A stretch of 64,000 bases of DNA, taken from assembly GCF_014851565.1 (NCBI RefSeq), contig NZ_JACVAA010000008.1, positions 181,154 to 245,153 of the forward strand, in the 5' to 3' direction. The notes beneath the pieces were generated by a model that saw nothing but the letters and a program-made list of their open reading frames with translations, made no database searches and was not told where the DNA came from. This stretch comes from Pseudomonas sp. PDM15. GTDB lineage: Bacteria > Pseudomonadota > Gammaproteobacteria > Pseudomonadales > Pseudomonadaceae. Position numbers and translations under genes: made by a program. Positions 17,672-25,924 of this stretch are shown in pieces. Within the stretch, counting starts at the first letter, position 1, and each line of letters begins with the position of its first letter.

Positions 17672-17707
17672 AGATTATTCAAAATTGAGTAATCTCTCAA
17701 TATTGAG
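17672..17707. promoter_or_regulatory. Two adjacent palindromic operators
   Basis: First palindrome, 17672-17695: AGATTA / TAATCT outside, TCAA / TTGA inside, one mismatched pair. Second, 17696-17707: CTCAATATTGAG, perfect. A further half-site TTATTGAG lies at 17645-17652. They occupy the divergent promoter region of the hydroxylase and PhyH genes and share the half-site ATTGAG, so one regulator could bind cooperatively and control both directions. Confidence 0.75.
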
Positions 17708-17768
17708 TTTGCCACGATTTCCCTATTCCAATAACAAGCCGAGCACGCTGTGCCGAGGGAGTTTAACC

Positions 17769-18743
17769 ATGTCCTATCCCGCATACCCCGTACGAGTTCT
17801 GACCGCCGAGGAGATCCAGCGCTACCGCGACGATGGCGTGGTGATGATCAAGGGGGCGATTGACCCGAACTGGATGGCGATGATCGAAAGCGGCCTGGAG
17901 GCGGCGCGGAGCAATGCATCCATGGTGGGGCGATTCATGTCGCGCAAGGTGGAGGGCTACCAGATGGATATCTTCCTCTGGAAGCGCATCGATGTGCTGC
18001 GCGACCTGATCTACTACGGCCCCTTTGCCCGCTGGGCCCAGCAGTTGATGGGCTCCCAGGAGGTCCGCTTCTTCTACGACCAGATGTTCGTCAAGGAGCC
18101 CGGTACGGATGCCCCCACGCCATGGCATCAGGACCTCAGCTTCTGGCCGATTCGTGGCGAGCAAATCTGCTCGTTCTGGATTCCCTGCGATCCGGTCAAC
18201 CGGGAGAACAGCGGGCTGTTGTACGTGAAGGGCTCGCACAAGTGGCCGCAGCGCTTCAAGGCGATCTCGCCGGATTACGTGGCGGCGATCATCGATGACA
18301 AGATGGATGACGTTCCGGACATCAATGCCCATCCCGAGCGCTATGAGCTGCTCGACTGGGACATGGAGCCGGGCGACATCCTGATGTTCCACCCGCTGAC
18401 GCTGCACGGCTCCTACGGCAATCAGTCGAGAACCCGCCGCCGGCGTGCCCTGGCCTTGCGCTGGACAGGCGACGACGTTGTCTATGCGCCTTCAGCCAAG
18501 CGCATGCCCATTCATTTCGAGCACGCCTCGCTGCCCGGAGGCGCGCTGCGTGGCGCGGCATTCCCCCGTATTCTGCCGACGATGGACCCTGTGGAGCGGG
18601 CAGTTCGCGCAACGCCCGAGCGGCCAAAGTTTTCCAGCCTGCTGCGATCGTCTCTCGATAACGCCATCGCCGCGGCACGGTTGTCGCTGGGAAGGGGGAA
18701 AAGGCAGTCGCTTCAGCAGACCTGGTCACGCCCCGATGCCTGA
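17769..18743 (+). CDS. Phytanoyl-CoA dioxygenase (PhyH) family protein
   Basis: Fe(II)/2-oxoglutarate-dependent oxygenase of 324 aa. The HxD pair is in WHQDLSFWPI, the distal His is in PLTLHGSYGN, and the 2-oxoglutarate-binding Arg is likely within the arginine cluster that follows. Members hydroxylate an aliphatic carbon next to a carboxyl or CoA ester. The ATG at 17769 has GAGGGAG 8 nt upstream; an earlier in-frame start at 17667 would run through the operator region and is rejected. It forms an operon with the SDR gene 10 nt downstream. Confidence 0.88.
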   Translation: MSYPAYPVRVLTAEEIQRYRDDGVVMIKGAIDPNWMAMIESGLEAARSNASMVGRFMSRKVEGYQMDIFLWKRIDVLRDLIYYGPFARWAQQLMGSQEVRFFYDQMFVKEPGTDAPTPWHQDLSFWPIRGEQICSFWIPCDPVNRENSGLLYVKGSHKWPQRFKAISPDYVAAIIDDKMDDVPDINAHPERYELLDWDMEPGDILMFHPLTLHGSYGNQSRTRRRRALALRWTGDDVVYAPSAKRMPIHFEHASLPGGALRGAAFPRILPTMDPVERAVRATPERPKFSSLLRSSLDNAIAAARLSLGRGKRQSLQQTWSRPDA

Positions 18744-18753
18744 GGAAAAGATC

Positions 18754-19689
18754 ATGGCCAGTTGGAAAGCTTCTGACATTCCCTTCCAGGGCGGCCGAAC
18801 GGCCGTGGTGACCGGAACCGGTGGTATCGGCTTCCAGGTGTCACTGGCGCTGGCCCGGGCCGGTGCCCAGGTCATTGTCGCGGGGCGAAATCCCTTGAAA
18901 GGCGCTGCAGCCGTCGAGCAGATTCGCCGGGAGGTTCCGGCCGCAGACGTTCGTTTCGAGGCGGTCAACCTGGCGTGTCTGGAGTCGATCGAGGCCCTGG
19001 GCGAGCGCTTGCGCTACTCGCTGGACAGTCTGGAACTGCTGGTCAATAACGCAGCGGTCATGACGCCGCCAATGCGCCGGGAAACCTCCGATGGCTTTGA
19101 GTTGCAGCTCGGTACCAACTACCTGGGGCACTTCGCTCTGACAGCTCGGCTCCTGCCCTTGCTGCGCAGCGGCGCGAGCCCGCGTGTGGTGAGCCTGTCG
19201 AGCGTGGCGGCGCGAAGCGGTGCCATCGACTTTGACAACCTGCAGTCGGAGCGCGACTACAAACCAATGGTGGCTTACAGCCAATCCAAACTGGCCTGCC
19301 TCATGTTCGCGCTCGAGCTGCAGCGTCGCAGCAATGCGGGGGGTTGGGGCATCCAGAGCATCGCCTCCCACCCGGGCATCGCACGTACCGAACTGATAGT
19401 CAACGGCATGGGGGCCCGCAGCGTACCGGGGATGCTCCGCCGCTATTTGTGGTTCCTGTTCCAGCCCGCGGCGCAGGGAGCGCTGCCCACTCTGTTCGCC
19501 GCCACGGCGCCCTATGCCCTGCGCGGCGGTTACTACGGTCCGAATGGGCTCAGCGAAACTCGCGGTTTTCCAACCCCGGCTTTCATTCCACCAAGAGCGC
19601 TGAATACGGCTGATGCTGCGAGGCTCTGGGCGGAATCGGAACGGCTTGTCGAGCTGGCTTATCCCGCGCATGTTCCTGAGCCAGCGTGA
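18754..19689 (+). CDS. Short-chain dehydrogenase/reductase
   Basis: NAD(P)-dependent oxidoreductase of 311 aa, of the retinol-dehydrogenase/WWOX-like branch. The cofactor motif TGTGGIGFQVSLALARAG, the stabilising NNAAV, the serine in VVSLSSVAARSG and the active-site YSQSK are all present. The ATG at 18754 (MASWKASDIPF) has TGAGGA 8 nt upstream and follows the PhyH stop codon by 10 nt, so a hydroxylated PhyH product is a natural substrate (inference). Confidence 0.88.
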   Translation: MASWKASDIPFQGGRTAVVTGTGGIGFQVSLALARAGAQVIVAGRNPLKGAAAVEQIRREVPAADVRFEAVNLACLESIEALGERLRYSLDSLELLVNNAAVMTPPMRRETSDGFELQLGTNYLGHFALTARLLPLLRSGASPRVVSLSSVAARSGAIDFDNLQSERDYKPMVAYSQSKLACLMFALELQRRSNAGGWGIQSIASHPGIARTELIVNGMGARSVPGMLRRYLWFLFQPAAQGALPTLFAATAPYALRGGYYGPNGLSETRGFPTPAFIPPRALNTADAARLWAESERLVELAYPAHVPEPA

Positions 19690-19762
19690 CCCCAGATTAT
19701 GCCGGGAGGACGGGTCTACGACAGCCTGCTATCGGCCAGAACATTGGTCGCCACCAGCGCCA

Positions 19763-20311
19763 CTACTGACTCGAACAGGGCCTTGTCATCGTCGTGTACG
19801 AGAAAGCGTGCCCATCGATCTTGAACATGTGCGGCACTTCACCCACCCGAACGAATCCGGCCTGTTCGTAGAGGGCGAGAGCGGCCTGGTTGTTGCTGAG
19901 TACCTGTAGATCAAGCCATTCCAGCTCCGAGGATGCAGCCCAAACCCGCGCATGTTCGATCAGGGCTGCTCCCAGGCCTTGGCGTCGGAGGTCGCGGTGG
20001 ACTCCCATGCCGAGCAGGCAGCGATGTGCCGCATAGCGCTCGGCGTGGCCTCGGAGATCTATGTGCCCGAGGATCTGCTGCTCCGCTCCCCGTGCGACCC
20101 ATGCCCGACGCCAGCCCGGCTCGCCCACCGCAATCTCCAGCCCGGCACGGAATGCAACTTTCCGTTCCTCAGGGAAGGAGGCAGCGCTGCGGGAGAGCGG
20201 CTGGAAATATCCAACATCCGGCGAGCCGTTCTCGCGCAGATGGTCATCGAGATAGGTGATGAATTCATCGAAATCGACAGGTGACAATGCTTCTATCGAA
20301 TGTGCCTGCAT
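19763..20311 (-). CDS. GNAT-family N-acetyltransferase
   Basis: Acetyl-CoA-dependent N-acetyltransferase of 182 aa. Motif A is seen as LGMGVHRDLRRQGLGAALIEHA, followed by LDLQVLSNNQAALALYEQAGF, which is typical of the GNAT fold. The substrate may be a small molecule or a protein N-terminus; nothing here decides. It is convergent with the SDR gene and marks the right edge of the catabolic island. Confidence 0.85.
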   Translation of the reverse strand: MQAHSIEALSPVDFDEFITYLDDHLRENGSPDVGYFQPLSRSAASFPEERKVAFRAGLEIAVGEPGWRRAWVARGAEQQILGHIDLRGHAERYAAHRCLLGMGVHRDLRRQGLGAALIEHARVWAASSELEWLDLQVLSNNQAALALYEQAGFVRVGEVPHMFKIDGHAFSYTTMTRPCSSQ

Positions 20312-20438
20312 GAGTGAGCCGCTCCTTGGTCAAGTTGCCTCAGGCTCTATCGGCTGATTGCGGCGATCAAGAGGTTTCTGCCCGTCTGCTGGTAACAGAC
20401 TGCATGCCAGAGGCACTGCGATAACTGCAATGGCAAAG

Positions 20439-20467
20439 TCGCGAGACCTCCCTGGGGCGTCTCGCGA
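20439..20467 (-). terminator. Hairpin terminator of the fabF-like gene
   Basis: A perfect 9-bp stem TCGCGAGAC / GTCTCGCGA with an 11-nt loop lies 21 nt after the minus-strand stop codon at 20488. It has no long U-tract on the minus strand. Confidence 0.6.
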
Positions 20468-20487
20468 TTTCCCCCCCATGGATAGCC

Positions 20488-21756
20488 TCAACTCCATCTC
20501 CGGAACAGAACGCTCGCGTTCACCCCGCCGAAGCCAAAGCCGTTGGATAGCGCGTATTCCAGAGGCAGATGCCGGGCGGCGCCGCTGACCAGATTCAAGC
20601 CTTCGGCCGCTACATCGGGAATCTCCAGATTCAGCGTGGCGGGAACGATCTGGTCGCGCAGTGCGAGGATCGTGAAGATGGCCTCGATACCGCCGGCGGC
20701 GCCCAGGAGGTGTCCCGTGGCCGATTTCGTCGAGCTGATGGCGACGCTGCTGCCGTTGCCAAACACGCTTTTGATCGCTGCCAACTCACCCTTGTCGCCT
20801 ACTTGAGTCGAGGTGGCGTGGGCATTGAGGTGCTGGACCTGGGAGGCTTCGACGCCTGCTTGGCGCAGCGCTTGCTGCATTGCCCGGCGGGCGCCGTCTC
20901 CGTCCTCCGGGCCTGCCGTCATGTGATAGGCGTCGGCACTGGTGCCGTAGCCCACCAGTTCGGCGATCGGCGTGGCACCACGCGACAGAGCATGCTGAAG
21001 CTCTTCGATGACCAGGAGACCCGCGCCTTCACCCATGACGAAGCCATCGCGCCCCTCATCGAAGGGGCGGGAGGCGCGCTCCGGGGTGTCGTTGTAGTTG
21101 CTCGAAAGCGCTCGCGCCGCGGCGAATCCCGCCAGGCTGACGCGGTGAATGGTTGCCTCGGCGCCACCACACACCGCAACGTCAATCTCTCCTGCGCGAA
21201 TCATCCGCGCGGCATCGCCAATAGCCTGGACTCCGGCCGCGCATGCCGTAACCGGCGTGCCCAACGGGCCTTTGAAACCATGGGAGATGGAGACATGCCC
21301 GGCAGCCATGTTGCTCAGGAAGGACGGAATGGTAAAGGGCGACAAGCGCCGCGGTCCCTTGCTGTCGGTAGTCCGCACGGCCTCGGCGATCGCATGAAAT
21401 CCGCCGACGCCAGAGGCGATGATGGTTGCCGTGCGCTCCTGCTCTTCAGGCGTGCTCGGATTCCAGCCGGCCTGGGTCAACGCCTCTTGGGCGGCAGCCA
21501 GGGCGAAGAGAATGAAGCGGTCCATCTTGCGCTGCTCTTTGGCCGCCAGCAGTTGATCCGGATCGAATCCGGCTTCTGGATCCTGGAGGCGATCCGGTAC
21601 CTGGCCGCCAATGGTGATGGGCAGGTCACCTACCAGCTCAGGCGGCAGCTGGCGGATCCCCGACTGACCAGCCAGAAGGCGTTTCCAAATCGGTTCGACT
21701 CCGCAGCCGAGAGGGCTGACCGCGCCCATTCCGGTAATGACGATACGTTTGCTCAT
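20488..21756 (-). CDS. fabF: Beta-ketoacyl-ACP synthase II (FabF-like)
   Basis: Condensing enzyme of 422 aa that extends acyl-ACP with malonyl-ACP. The Cys-His-His triad is intact: Cys in VTACAAGVQAIGDAARM, His in NAHATSTQVGDKGE, His in SATGHLLGAAGGIEA. The ATG at 21756 (MSKRIVITGMGAVSPLG) has AAGGAG upstream. Unlike the housekeeping fabF it is not next to acpP or fabG; it stands alone and is divergent from an HxlR regulator, which suggests a conditional paralogue. The family is certain; the exact paralogue is not. Confidence 0.85.
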   Translation of the reverse strand: MSKRIVITGMGAVSPLGCGVEPIWKRLLAGQSGIRQLPPELVGDLPITIGGQVPDRLQDPEAGFDPDQLLAAKEQRKMDRFILFALAAAQEALTQAGWNPSTPEEQERTATIIASGVGGFHAIAEAVRTTDSKGPRRLSPFTIPSFLSNMAAGHVSISHGFKGPLGTPVTACAAGVQAIGDAARMIRAGEIDVAVCGGAEATIHRVSLAGFAAARALSSNYNDTPERASRPFDEGRDGFVMGEGAGLLVIEELQHALSRGATPIAELVGYGTSADAYHMTAGPEDGDGARRAMQQALRQAGVEASQVQHLNAHATSTQVGDKGELAAIKSVFGNGSSVAISSTKSATGHLLGAAGGIEAIFTILALRDQIVPATLNLEIPDVAAEGLNLVSGAARHLPLEYALSNGFGFGGVNASVLFRRWS

Positions 21757-21802
21757 GCTGGCCCAACTCCTTCTGCTTCTTGATGGATAGCGGTGTATGG
21801 AC

Positions 21803-21825
21803 GTTACTATCATGATGAAAGTAAC
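21803..21825. promoter_or_regulatory. 23-bp palindrome between fabF-like and hxlR-like genes
   Basis: GTTACT pairs with AGTAAC and TCAT with ATGA around a central G, with one mismatched pair. It lies in the 110-bp divergent promoter region and is the likely binding site of the HxlR-family protein. Confidence 0.72.
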
Positions 21826-21866
21826 ATGCCGAGCGAACATTCATTAACCCCCGGAAAGGATCAGCC

Positions 21867-22358
21867 ATGCAGCGCAAGACTCTCGCCAACGCCGAATGCC
21901 CCATCGCGCGCAGCCTGGAACGGGTTGGTGAGTGGTGGAGCATCCTGATCATGCGGGATGCTTTGCAGGGCTTGCGCCGCTTCGATGAGTTTGCCCGCAG
22001 CCTGGAGATCGCTCCGAACATGCTCACCCGGCGTCTGAATTCACTGGTGGAGGCGGGGCTGCTCGAACGCCAGGCTTACAGCCAGCGCCCTCTGCGCTAT
22101 CAATATGTGCCGACTGCCAAGGGCGAAGACTTCCGCGTGGTGCTGATGGCTTTTGTGGCCTGGGGGAATCGCCATTACGCCGAGGAAGGGGAAAGTGTGC
22201 AGCTTGTCGAGCGAGCAACCGGGCGGCCGGTGCGCCAGCTCATGGCAGACATCTGCGATGGCCATCCCACCCCGCTGGACCAGTGCACCGTGCAAGCAGG
22301 GCCCAGTGCCAGTGCAGAGATGCGCCTGCGTCTTGGATCCATGCCGCAGCCGAGCTAG
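21867..22358 (+). CDS. HxlR-family winged-helix regulator
   Basis: Transcription factor of 163 aa. The HxlR domain covers about residues 8-100: CPIARSLERVGEWWSILIMRDAL, then RRFDEFARSLEIAPNMLTRRLNSL and the wing RPLRYQYVPTAKG. The early cysteine (Cys11) is the position that senses electrophiles or thiol stress in YodB/HypR-type relatives. The extra 60-residue C-terminal part contains two more cysteines. The ribosome binding site GGAAAGGA precedes the ATG. It most likely controls itself and the divergent fabF-like gene. Confidence 0.88.
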   Translation: MQRKTLANAECPIARSLERVGEWWSILIMRDALQGLRRFDEFARSLEIAPNMLTRRLNSLVEAGLLERQAYSQRPLRYQYVPTAKGEDFRVVLMAFVAWGNRHYAEEGESVQLVERATGRPVRQLMADICDGHPTPLDQCTVQAGPSASAEMRLRLGSMPQPS

Positions 22359-22819
22359 CTTGGGGCAAACTGGAAGGAGCACAACTTGCCCTTGCAGATG
22401 GCTCGCATACTGCTGCGCTGATCTGCTGCAGCGCTCGTTCTAGATCCTCGATGCTCTGGATGACGGTTTTGGATATAGAGAGTGGCTTCGTTGCGACCCT
22501 GCATTTCGCGCCGTTCAGCAGAGCCTCTGATTGACAGCCACGCCAGCCGCTGCGCACTATCCGGATCAGGATTTGCGTAACGGACCTTCCATGTTCTCCA
22601 CCCTCGACCACTCGCTGCTATCGCCGGGCTTCTCCGCCCAGGCTTGCGCGTGCGTCGTGGTTGCCAATAAATCCAAGAAACAGTCGCTCATTTGACCGGG
22701 GCGCGCTGTCCCGTCAGATGGGCTGACAGGACACAAGGCGCCAGGTCGAACCTCCCGCACGCTTGATTCCCGCTCCCTCCTGACGGCGACTTTTACGGTC
22801 AGCCACAAGGAGTTTTCGC
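22359..22819. other. 461-bp gap, no gene assigned
   Basis: A weak minus-strand reading (about 22400-22520) contains a helical-looking stretch ending in EDLERALQQ, but it runs into the HxlR coding region and has no start signal. No promoter, RNA or repeat was recognised. It may be decayed coding sequence. Confidence 0.4.
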
Positions 22820-23686
22820 ATGTCTGATTTTCGTGGGATCTGGGTGGCTCTGGTCACTCCCTTTCGTTCCGGAGAGATCGATTTCGCCGCGCTTCACGGC
22901 CTGGTCAGCAAGTTGCTGGAGGATGGCGTCGCGGGCCTGGTGATCTGCGGCTCCACCGGTGAGGCGGCGGCGCTGAGCCAGGAGGAACAACTTGCAGTAC
23001 TCGATGCGGTATTGCAGTGGGTACCGCCGCAGCAGGTGATCATGGGCCTGGCTGGCAACAACCTGCGCGAGCTGCTGGCCCTGCAGCAGCAGATCCAGCT
23101 GCGCGCGCCTGCCGGGTTGCTGGTGCCAGCGCCGTACTACGTGCGCCCGTCGCAGCAAGGGCTGGAGGCCTTCTTCCAGACCGTTGCCGACGCCGCTAGC
23201 GTGCCGCTGGTGCTGTATGACATTCCTTACCGCACCGGCGTGCGCATCGAACGCGAGACCTTGCGGCGCATCGTTCGCCACCCGCGCATCGCGGCGATCA
23301 AGGATTGTGGCGGCGATCCGGAAACCACCATGGCGCTGATTGCCGATGGCAACGTCCAGGTGCTGGCAGGCGAGGACCTGCAGATCTTCGGCACTCTGTG
23401 CCTGGGTGGCGCCGGCGCCATATCCGCGTCCGCGCACATTCGCGCCGATCTTTATGTGCTGATGCAGCGGCAGATGGAGCAGGGCGAGCTGGCGGCGGCG
23501 CGACGCACTTTCTATCGCTTGTTGCCATGGATGCAGCAGGCCTTCGCCGAGCCCAATCCGGCCGTGGTCAAGGGTGCCCTGGCTGCGCAAGGCATGATCG
23601 CCGATGAACTGCGCGAGCCGATGCTGCCTTGTACGCCGGCTACTCTTGAGCAGGTACGTGAGGTGTTGGCGGCGCTGGCGGATTAG
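22820..23686 (+). CDS. DapA-family aldolase/lyase
   Basis: Pyruvate-dependent class I aldolase of the dihydrodipicolinate synthase / N-acetylneuraminate lyase family, 288 aa. The Schiff-base lysine is in AAIKDCGGD, the catalytic tyrosine in LYDIPYRTG, and the pyruvate-binding GSTGE motif is present. It may be a second dihydrodipicolinate synthase or an aldolase on another oxo-acid; the stand-alone position and divergence from a housekeeping DapA neighbourhood leave this open. CAAGGAG precedes the ATG. Confidence 0.85.
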   Translation: MSDFRGIWVALVTPFRSGEIDFAALHGLVSKLLEDGVAGLVICGSTGEAAALSQEEQLAVLDAVLQWVPPQQVIMGLAGNNLRELLALQQQIQLRAPAGLLVPAPYYVRPSQQGLEAFFQTVADAASVPLVLYDIPYRTGVRIERETLRRIVRHPRIAAIKDCGGDPETTMALIADGNVQVLAGEDLQIFGTLCLGGAGAISASAHIRADLYVLMQRQMEQGELAAARRTFYRLLPWMQQAFAEPNPAVVKGALAAQGMIADELREPMLPCTPATLEQVREVLAALAD

Positions 23687-23777
23687 CAGCCGCGACGCGC
23701 CGGGGCGTGCGTTTATGTCCGTCGACTGTCGATCACCAGTCGGCGGCCAAGCGCACGGCGCTACGCCCAGGCGCCGG

Positions 23778-24257
23778 TCAACCCTTCAGCGCCGCTTGGA
23801 TGGCGGCGATGTCGATCTTCTGCATGTCCATCATCGCGGCGAAGGCGCGGGCAGCCGCTGCCCGGTCCGGGTTGGTGATCGCTTCCGTCAAGGCGCGCGG
23901 AGTGATCTGCCACGACAGTCCCCATTTGTCTTTGCACCAGCCGCATGCGCTTTCCTGCCCACCGTTGCCGACGATCGCGTTCCACAGGCGGTCCGTCTCG
24001 GCCTGGTCGTCGGTGGCAACCTGAAACGAGAAGGCCTCGGTTTGCGGAAAAGCGGCCCCGCCGTTAAGCCCGAGGCAGGGAATGCCCAGCACCGTGAAGT
24101 TGACGGTTAGCACATCGCCCTGCTTGCCCGCCGGGTAGTCGCCAGGTGCGCGGTGGACGGCGTCCACCGAGCTGTTCGGAAAGGTCTCGGCGTAGAAGGT
24201 CGCGGCATCCAGCGCGGTGCCGTCGTACCACAGGCAGATGGTGTTCTTGCTGATCAT
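23778..24257 (-). CDS. PhnB-like VOC family protein
   Basis: Small VOC-superfamily protein of 159 aa of the PhnB/3-demethylubiquinone-methyltransferase-like group, starting NTICLWYDGTALDAATFYAETFPNS. Typical segments NFTVLGIPCLGLNGG and GGQESACGWCKDKWGLSWQITP are present. Members bind small ligands and many have no known activity. Convergent with the DapA-like gene. Confidence 0.85.
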   Translation of the reverse strand: MISKNTICLWYDGTALDAATFYAETFPNSSVDAVHRAPGDYPAGKQGDVLTVNFTVLGIPCLGLNGGAAFPQTEAFSFQVATDDQAETDRLWNAIVGNGGQESACGWCKDKWGLSWQITPRALTEAITNPDRAAAARAFAAMMDMQKIDIAAIQAALKG

Positions 24258-24356
24258 CCCGGTTCTCCACGATGAGGGCTGTAGTAACCGCGTCGCTAGA
24301 CTGGCAGGGCGGCAGCATGTCGTGTCTGCCCCGGCCGGTCTGCTCGCCGACCACTC

Positions 24357-24734
24357 TCAGGATAGTGAAGGGCTACGGCCCCTCGCGGTTCTGCCGCCCC
24401 GAGAGTCTTCATGGTGTTTGAACAGCACCCCGTCATACAGCGGACCGTTCGGGTCGAGTATGAGAACGCAGCGCCGCAGGATGCTGCGGCGCTCCTGGGG
24501 ATAGAGGTTGTACGGCCTTGATCGGAAATGGCCCAGGGCGATTCGGCAGGCCTTTTCAGCATCGTCGCATGGCATCTGAATATCGGGGGCCGGGTAGTAA
24601 ACCGCCTGGGTGGCCTCTCTGAAGACGACATTGACCAGCAGAATCTTGCCGCCGTGGCACATGACGTCCAGAAAAATTGAATCCTGTAGCTGTGCGAGGG
24701 GAACCTCGTACCGCTCTCGATACAGCGAGCTCAT
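24357..24734 (-). CDS. Hypothetical protein, paralogue of 36725-37045
   Basis: Unknown soluble protein of 125 aa. Its core (LLVNVVFREATQAVYYPAP, then CDDAEKACRIALGHF and LILDPNGPLYDGVLF) matches the small protein at 36725-37045 almost segment by segment (LVLINILFGDIKQAVFYTPP, CSDAEHACRLALGQL, LLLDPNAQPYESVLL). The pair therefore defines a real family although neither is recognised. The start at 24734 (MSSLYRERYEVPLAQ) was chosen over 24794 because the extra residues have no counterpart in the paralogue. Confidence 0.7.
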   Translation of the reverse strand: MSSLYRERYEVPLAQLQDSIFLDVMCHGGKILLVNVVFREATQAVYYPAPDIQMPCDDAEKACRIALGHFRSRPYNLYPQERRSILRRCVLILDPNGPLYDGVLFKHHEDSRGGRTARGRSPSLS

Positions 24735-25259
24735 TGGTCTGCCTGCCAAAGTGAAAGAGCGGCCGTTGGCGTGGAAGCTCTTGTGGGTGACCACGATCCT
24801 TAGTCAGGTCTTCAGCAGGACTGCAGGTAGGCCAGGTGGCCGCCAGCTGAGTTATCTAGTGACTGGGCGGGGAGTATGGAGCGTGAAGTGTTTCTTAAGT
24901 TGTACGCCACGCTGGTGGCAGCGTCCATGAATATCTCCGGTTATTTTCCATCGCGAATTTCCGCTTTCCGGGCCTTTCTTGGGTAGCCCACGGAAATAGC
25001 GGCGCTCAGAGATACTCGTGTGTGGTCAGCGCAGCCGCAAATCAATCCAGGCCATATGTCGCCAGTATCGGGCTATTGCGCTGTTTTGCGTTGCCGGCTC
25101 GTGCGGCAATTCTGATCGGAGCGGTAACTGGCATTAGGCCTTCTACCACTCGTCTGCCACCGCCAAGCGAGGCGTGGAAATAGGTGGAACATCCAGCGCT
25201 TGGCTCCCCTCCACTGAAGCGCCTGGGCAATCCTTGCCCTGCGATTCGGAGATAGCGAC
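24735..25259. other. 525-bp gap, no gene assigned
   Basis: Between an unknown protein and the KGG-repeat gene. Only very short ORFs are present. The right part should hold the promoter of the KGG gene; I could not pick convincing -35/-10 boxes. The ribosome binding site of that gene is weak (GGAGATAGCGAC). Confidence 0.4.
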
Positions 25260-25541
25260 ATGAACAACAATCAAGGCAATCAAGGCAATCAAGGCAGCCA
25301 AGGTAATCAAAGCAACCAAGGCAGCCAAGGCAACCAGAACCAGGGTAATCAAAGCAATCAAGGCCGCCAGGGCGGTCAGGGAAATCAGGGCAATTTCGCC
25401 AATGACCGGGAAAAGGCCTCGGAAGCCGGCAGAAAAGGCGGTCAGAACAGCGGCGGCAGTATGGCCGACGACCGCGAAAAGGCCTCCGAAGCCGGCCGCA
25501 AAGGTGGTCAGAGCAACCAAGGTGGTAGTGGTCGCCAATAG
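25260..25541 (+). CDS. KGG-repeat stress protein
   Basis: Hydrophilic, disordered protein of 93 aa related to GsiB/YciG-like general-stress proteins. Residues 1-46 are almost only N, Q, G and S (repeats of NQG and SQG). Two copies of the KGG motif follow: DREKASEAGRKGGQ at about 49-62 and again at about 71-84. Such proteins are usually under RpoS control and made in stationary phase or desiccation. The N-terminal repeat tract is unusually long for the family. It may be an operon partner of the gene at 25598. Confidence 0.88.
   Translation: MNNNQGNQGNQGSQGNQSNQGSQGNQNQGNQSNQGRQGGQGNQGNFANDREKASEAGRKGGQNSGGSMADDREKASEAGRKGGQSNQGGSGRQ
25265..25395 (+). repeat. Degenerate 9-bp tandem repeat inside the KGG gene
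   Basis: About fourteen copies of a 9-nt unit close to AATCAAGGC encode the NQG/SQG tract. The first copies are nearly identical and later ones drift. Slippage here would change protein length in steps of three residues without breaking the frame. Confidence 0.75.
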
Positions 25542-25557
25542 GCGCAATTACCGCGAA

Positions 25558-25580
25558 GGGGGGCCCGTTCAGGGCCTCCT
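25558..25580 (+). promoter_or_regulatory. Leader hairpin before 25598, with SD-pairing arm
   Basis: A G-rich arm pairs with GGGCCTCC.. around loop GTTCA (9 bp, two G-U). The CCTC at its 3' side can instead pair with the GAGG of the ribosome binding site (CCTC-TGATC-GAGG). The same arrangement occurs at 35520-35548. Confidence 0.45.
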
Positions 25581-25597
25581 CTGATCGAGGATCATCC

Positions 25598-25924
25598 ATG
25601 CTGGTACATGAGCTTTCCGGAAGCATCCCTGGCTATCGAGTGATAGGCGCGGGCGAAGAGGGACAAGGCAGAAGCGTACTTTCCCTGGCGAATGAGGCCA
25701 CTGGTGAGCGCTTTGCCATCGATGCATTGCGGCTCGACCAGCTCGCGGGCCTGGAGCCGGCCTCCGTCGGCAAACGGATATCGGAGGACCTGGCGTTGCT
25801 CGCGGCGGGCATGTCTGTGGAAGGGGTGCGCAAGGTCGAACGGCGACCGGACGAGAGCGCCCTCGACCGCCGCGTGATCGATGCTTCGGGTTTTACCCTG
25901 GCCGCGTTGGATTCCTTTTCGTAG
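25598..25924 (+). CDS. Hypothetical protein, 108 aa
   Basis: Unrecognised small protein starting MLVHELSGSIPGYRVIGAGEEG. It looks globular, with no signal peptide, membrane span or cysteine. GAGGAT lies 7 nt before the ATG. It follows the KGG-repeat gene by 56 nt, separated by a hairpin, so a link to stress conditions is possible but unproven. Confidence 0.6.
   Translation: MLVHELSGSIPGYRVIGAGEEGQGRSVLSLANEATGERFAIDALRLDQLAGLEPASVGKRISEDLALLAAGMSVEGVRKVERRPDESALDRRVIDASGFTLAALDSFS

Noticed and set aside
22240..22611. 123-aa minus-strand frame overlapping the HxlR gene end, possible transposase remnant
   Set aside because: Only a short helical stretch looks protein-like, half of it is antisense to HxlR, and no inverted repeats or target duplications were found.
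25265..25395. Regular short repeats considered as a CRISPR array
   Set aside because: The 9-bp units are contiguous with no spacers and encode the NQG tract of a stress protein.
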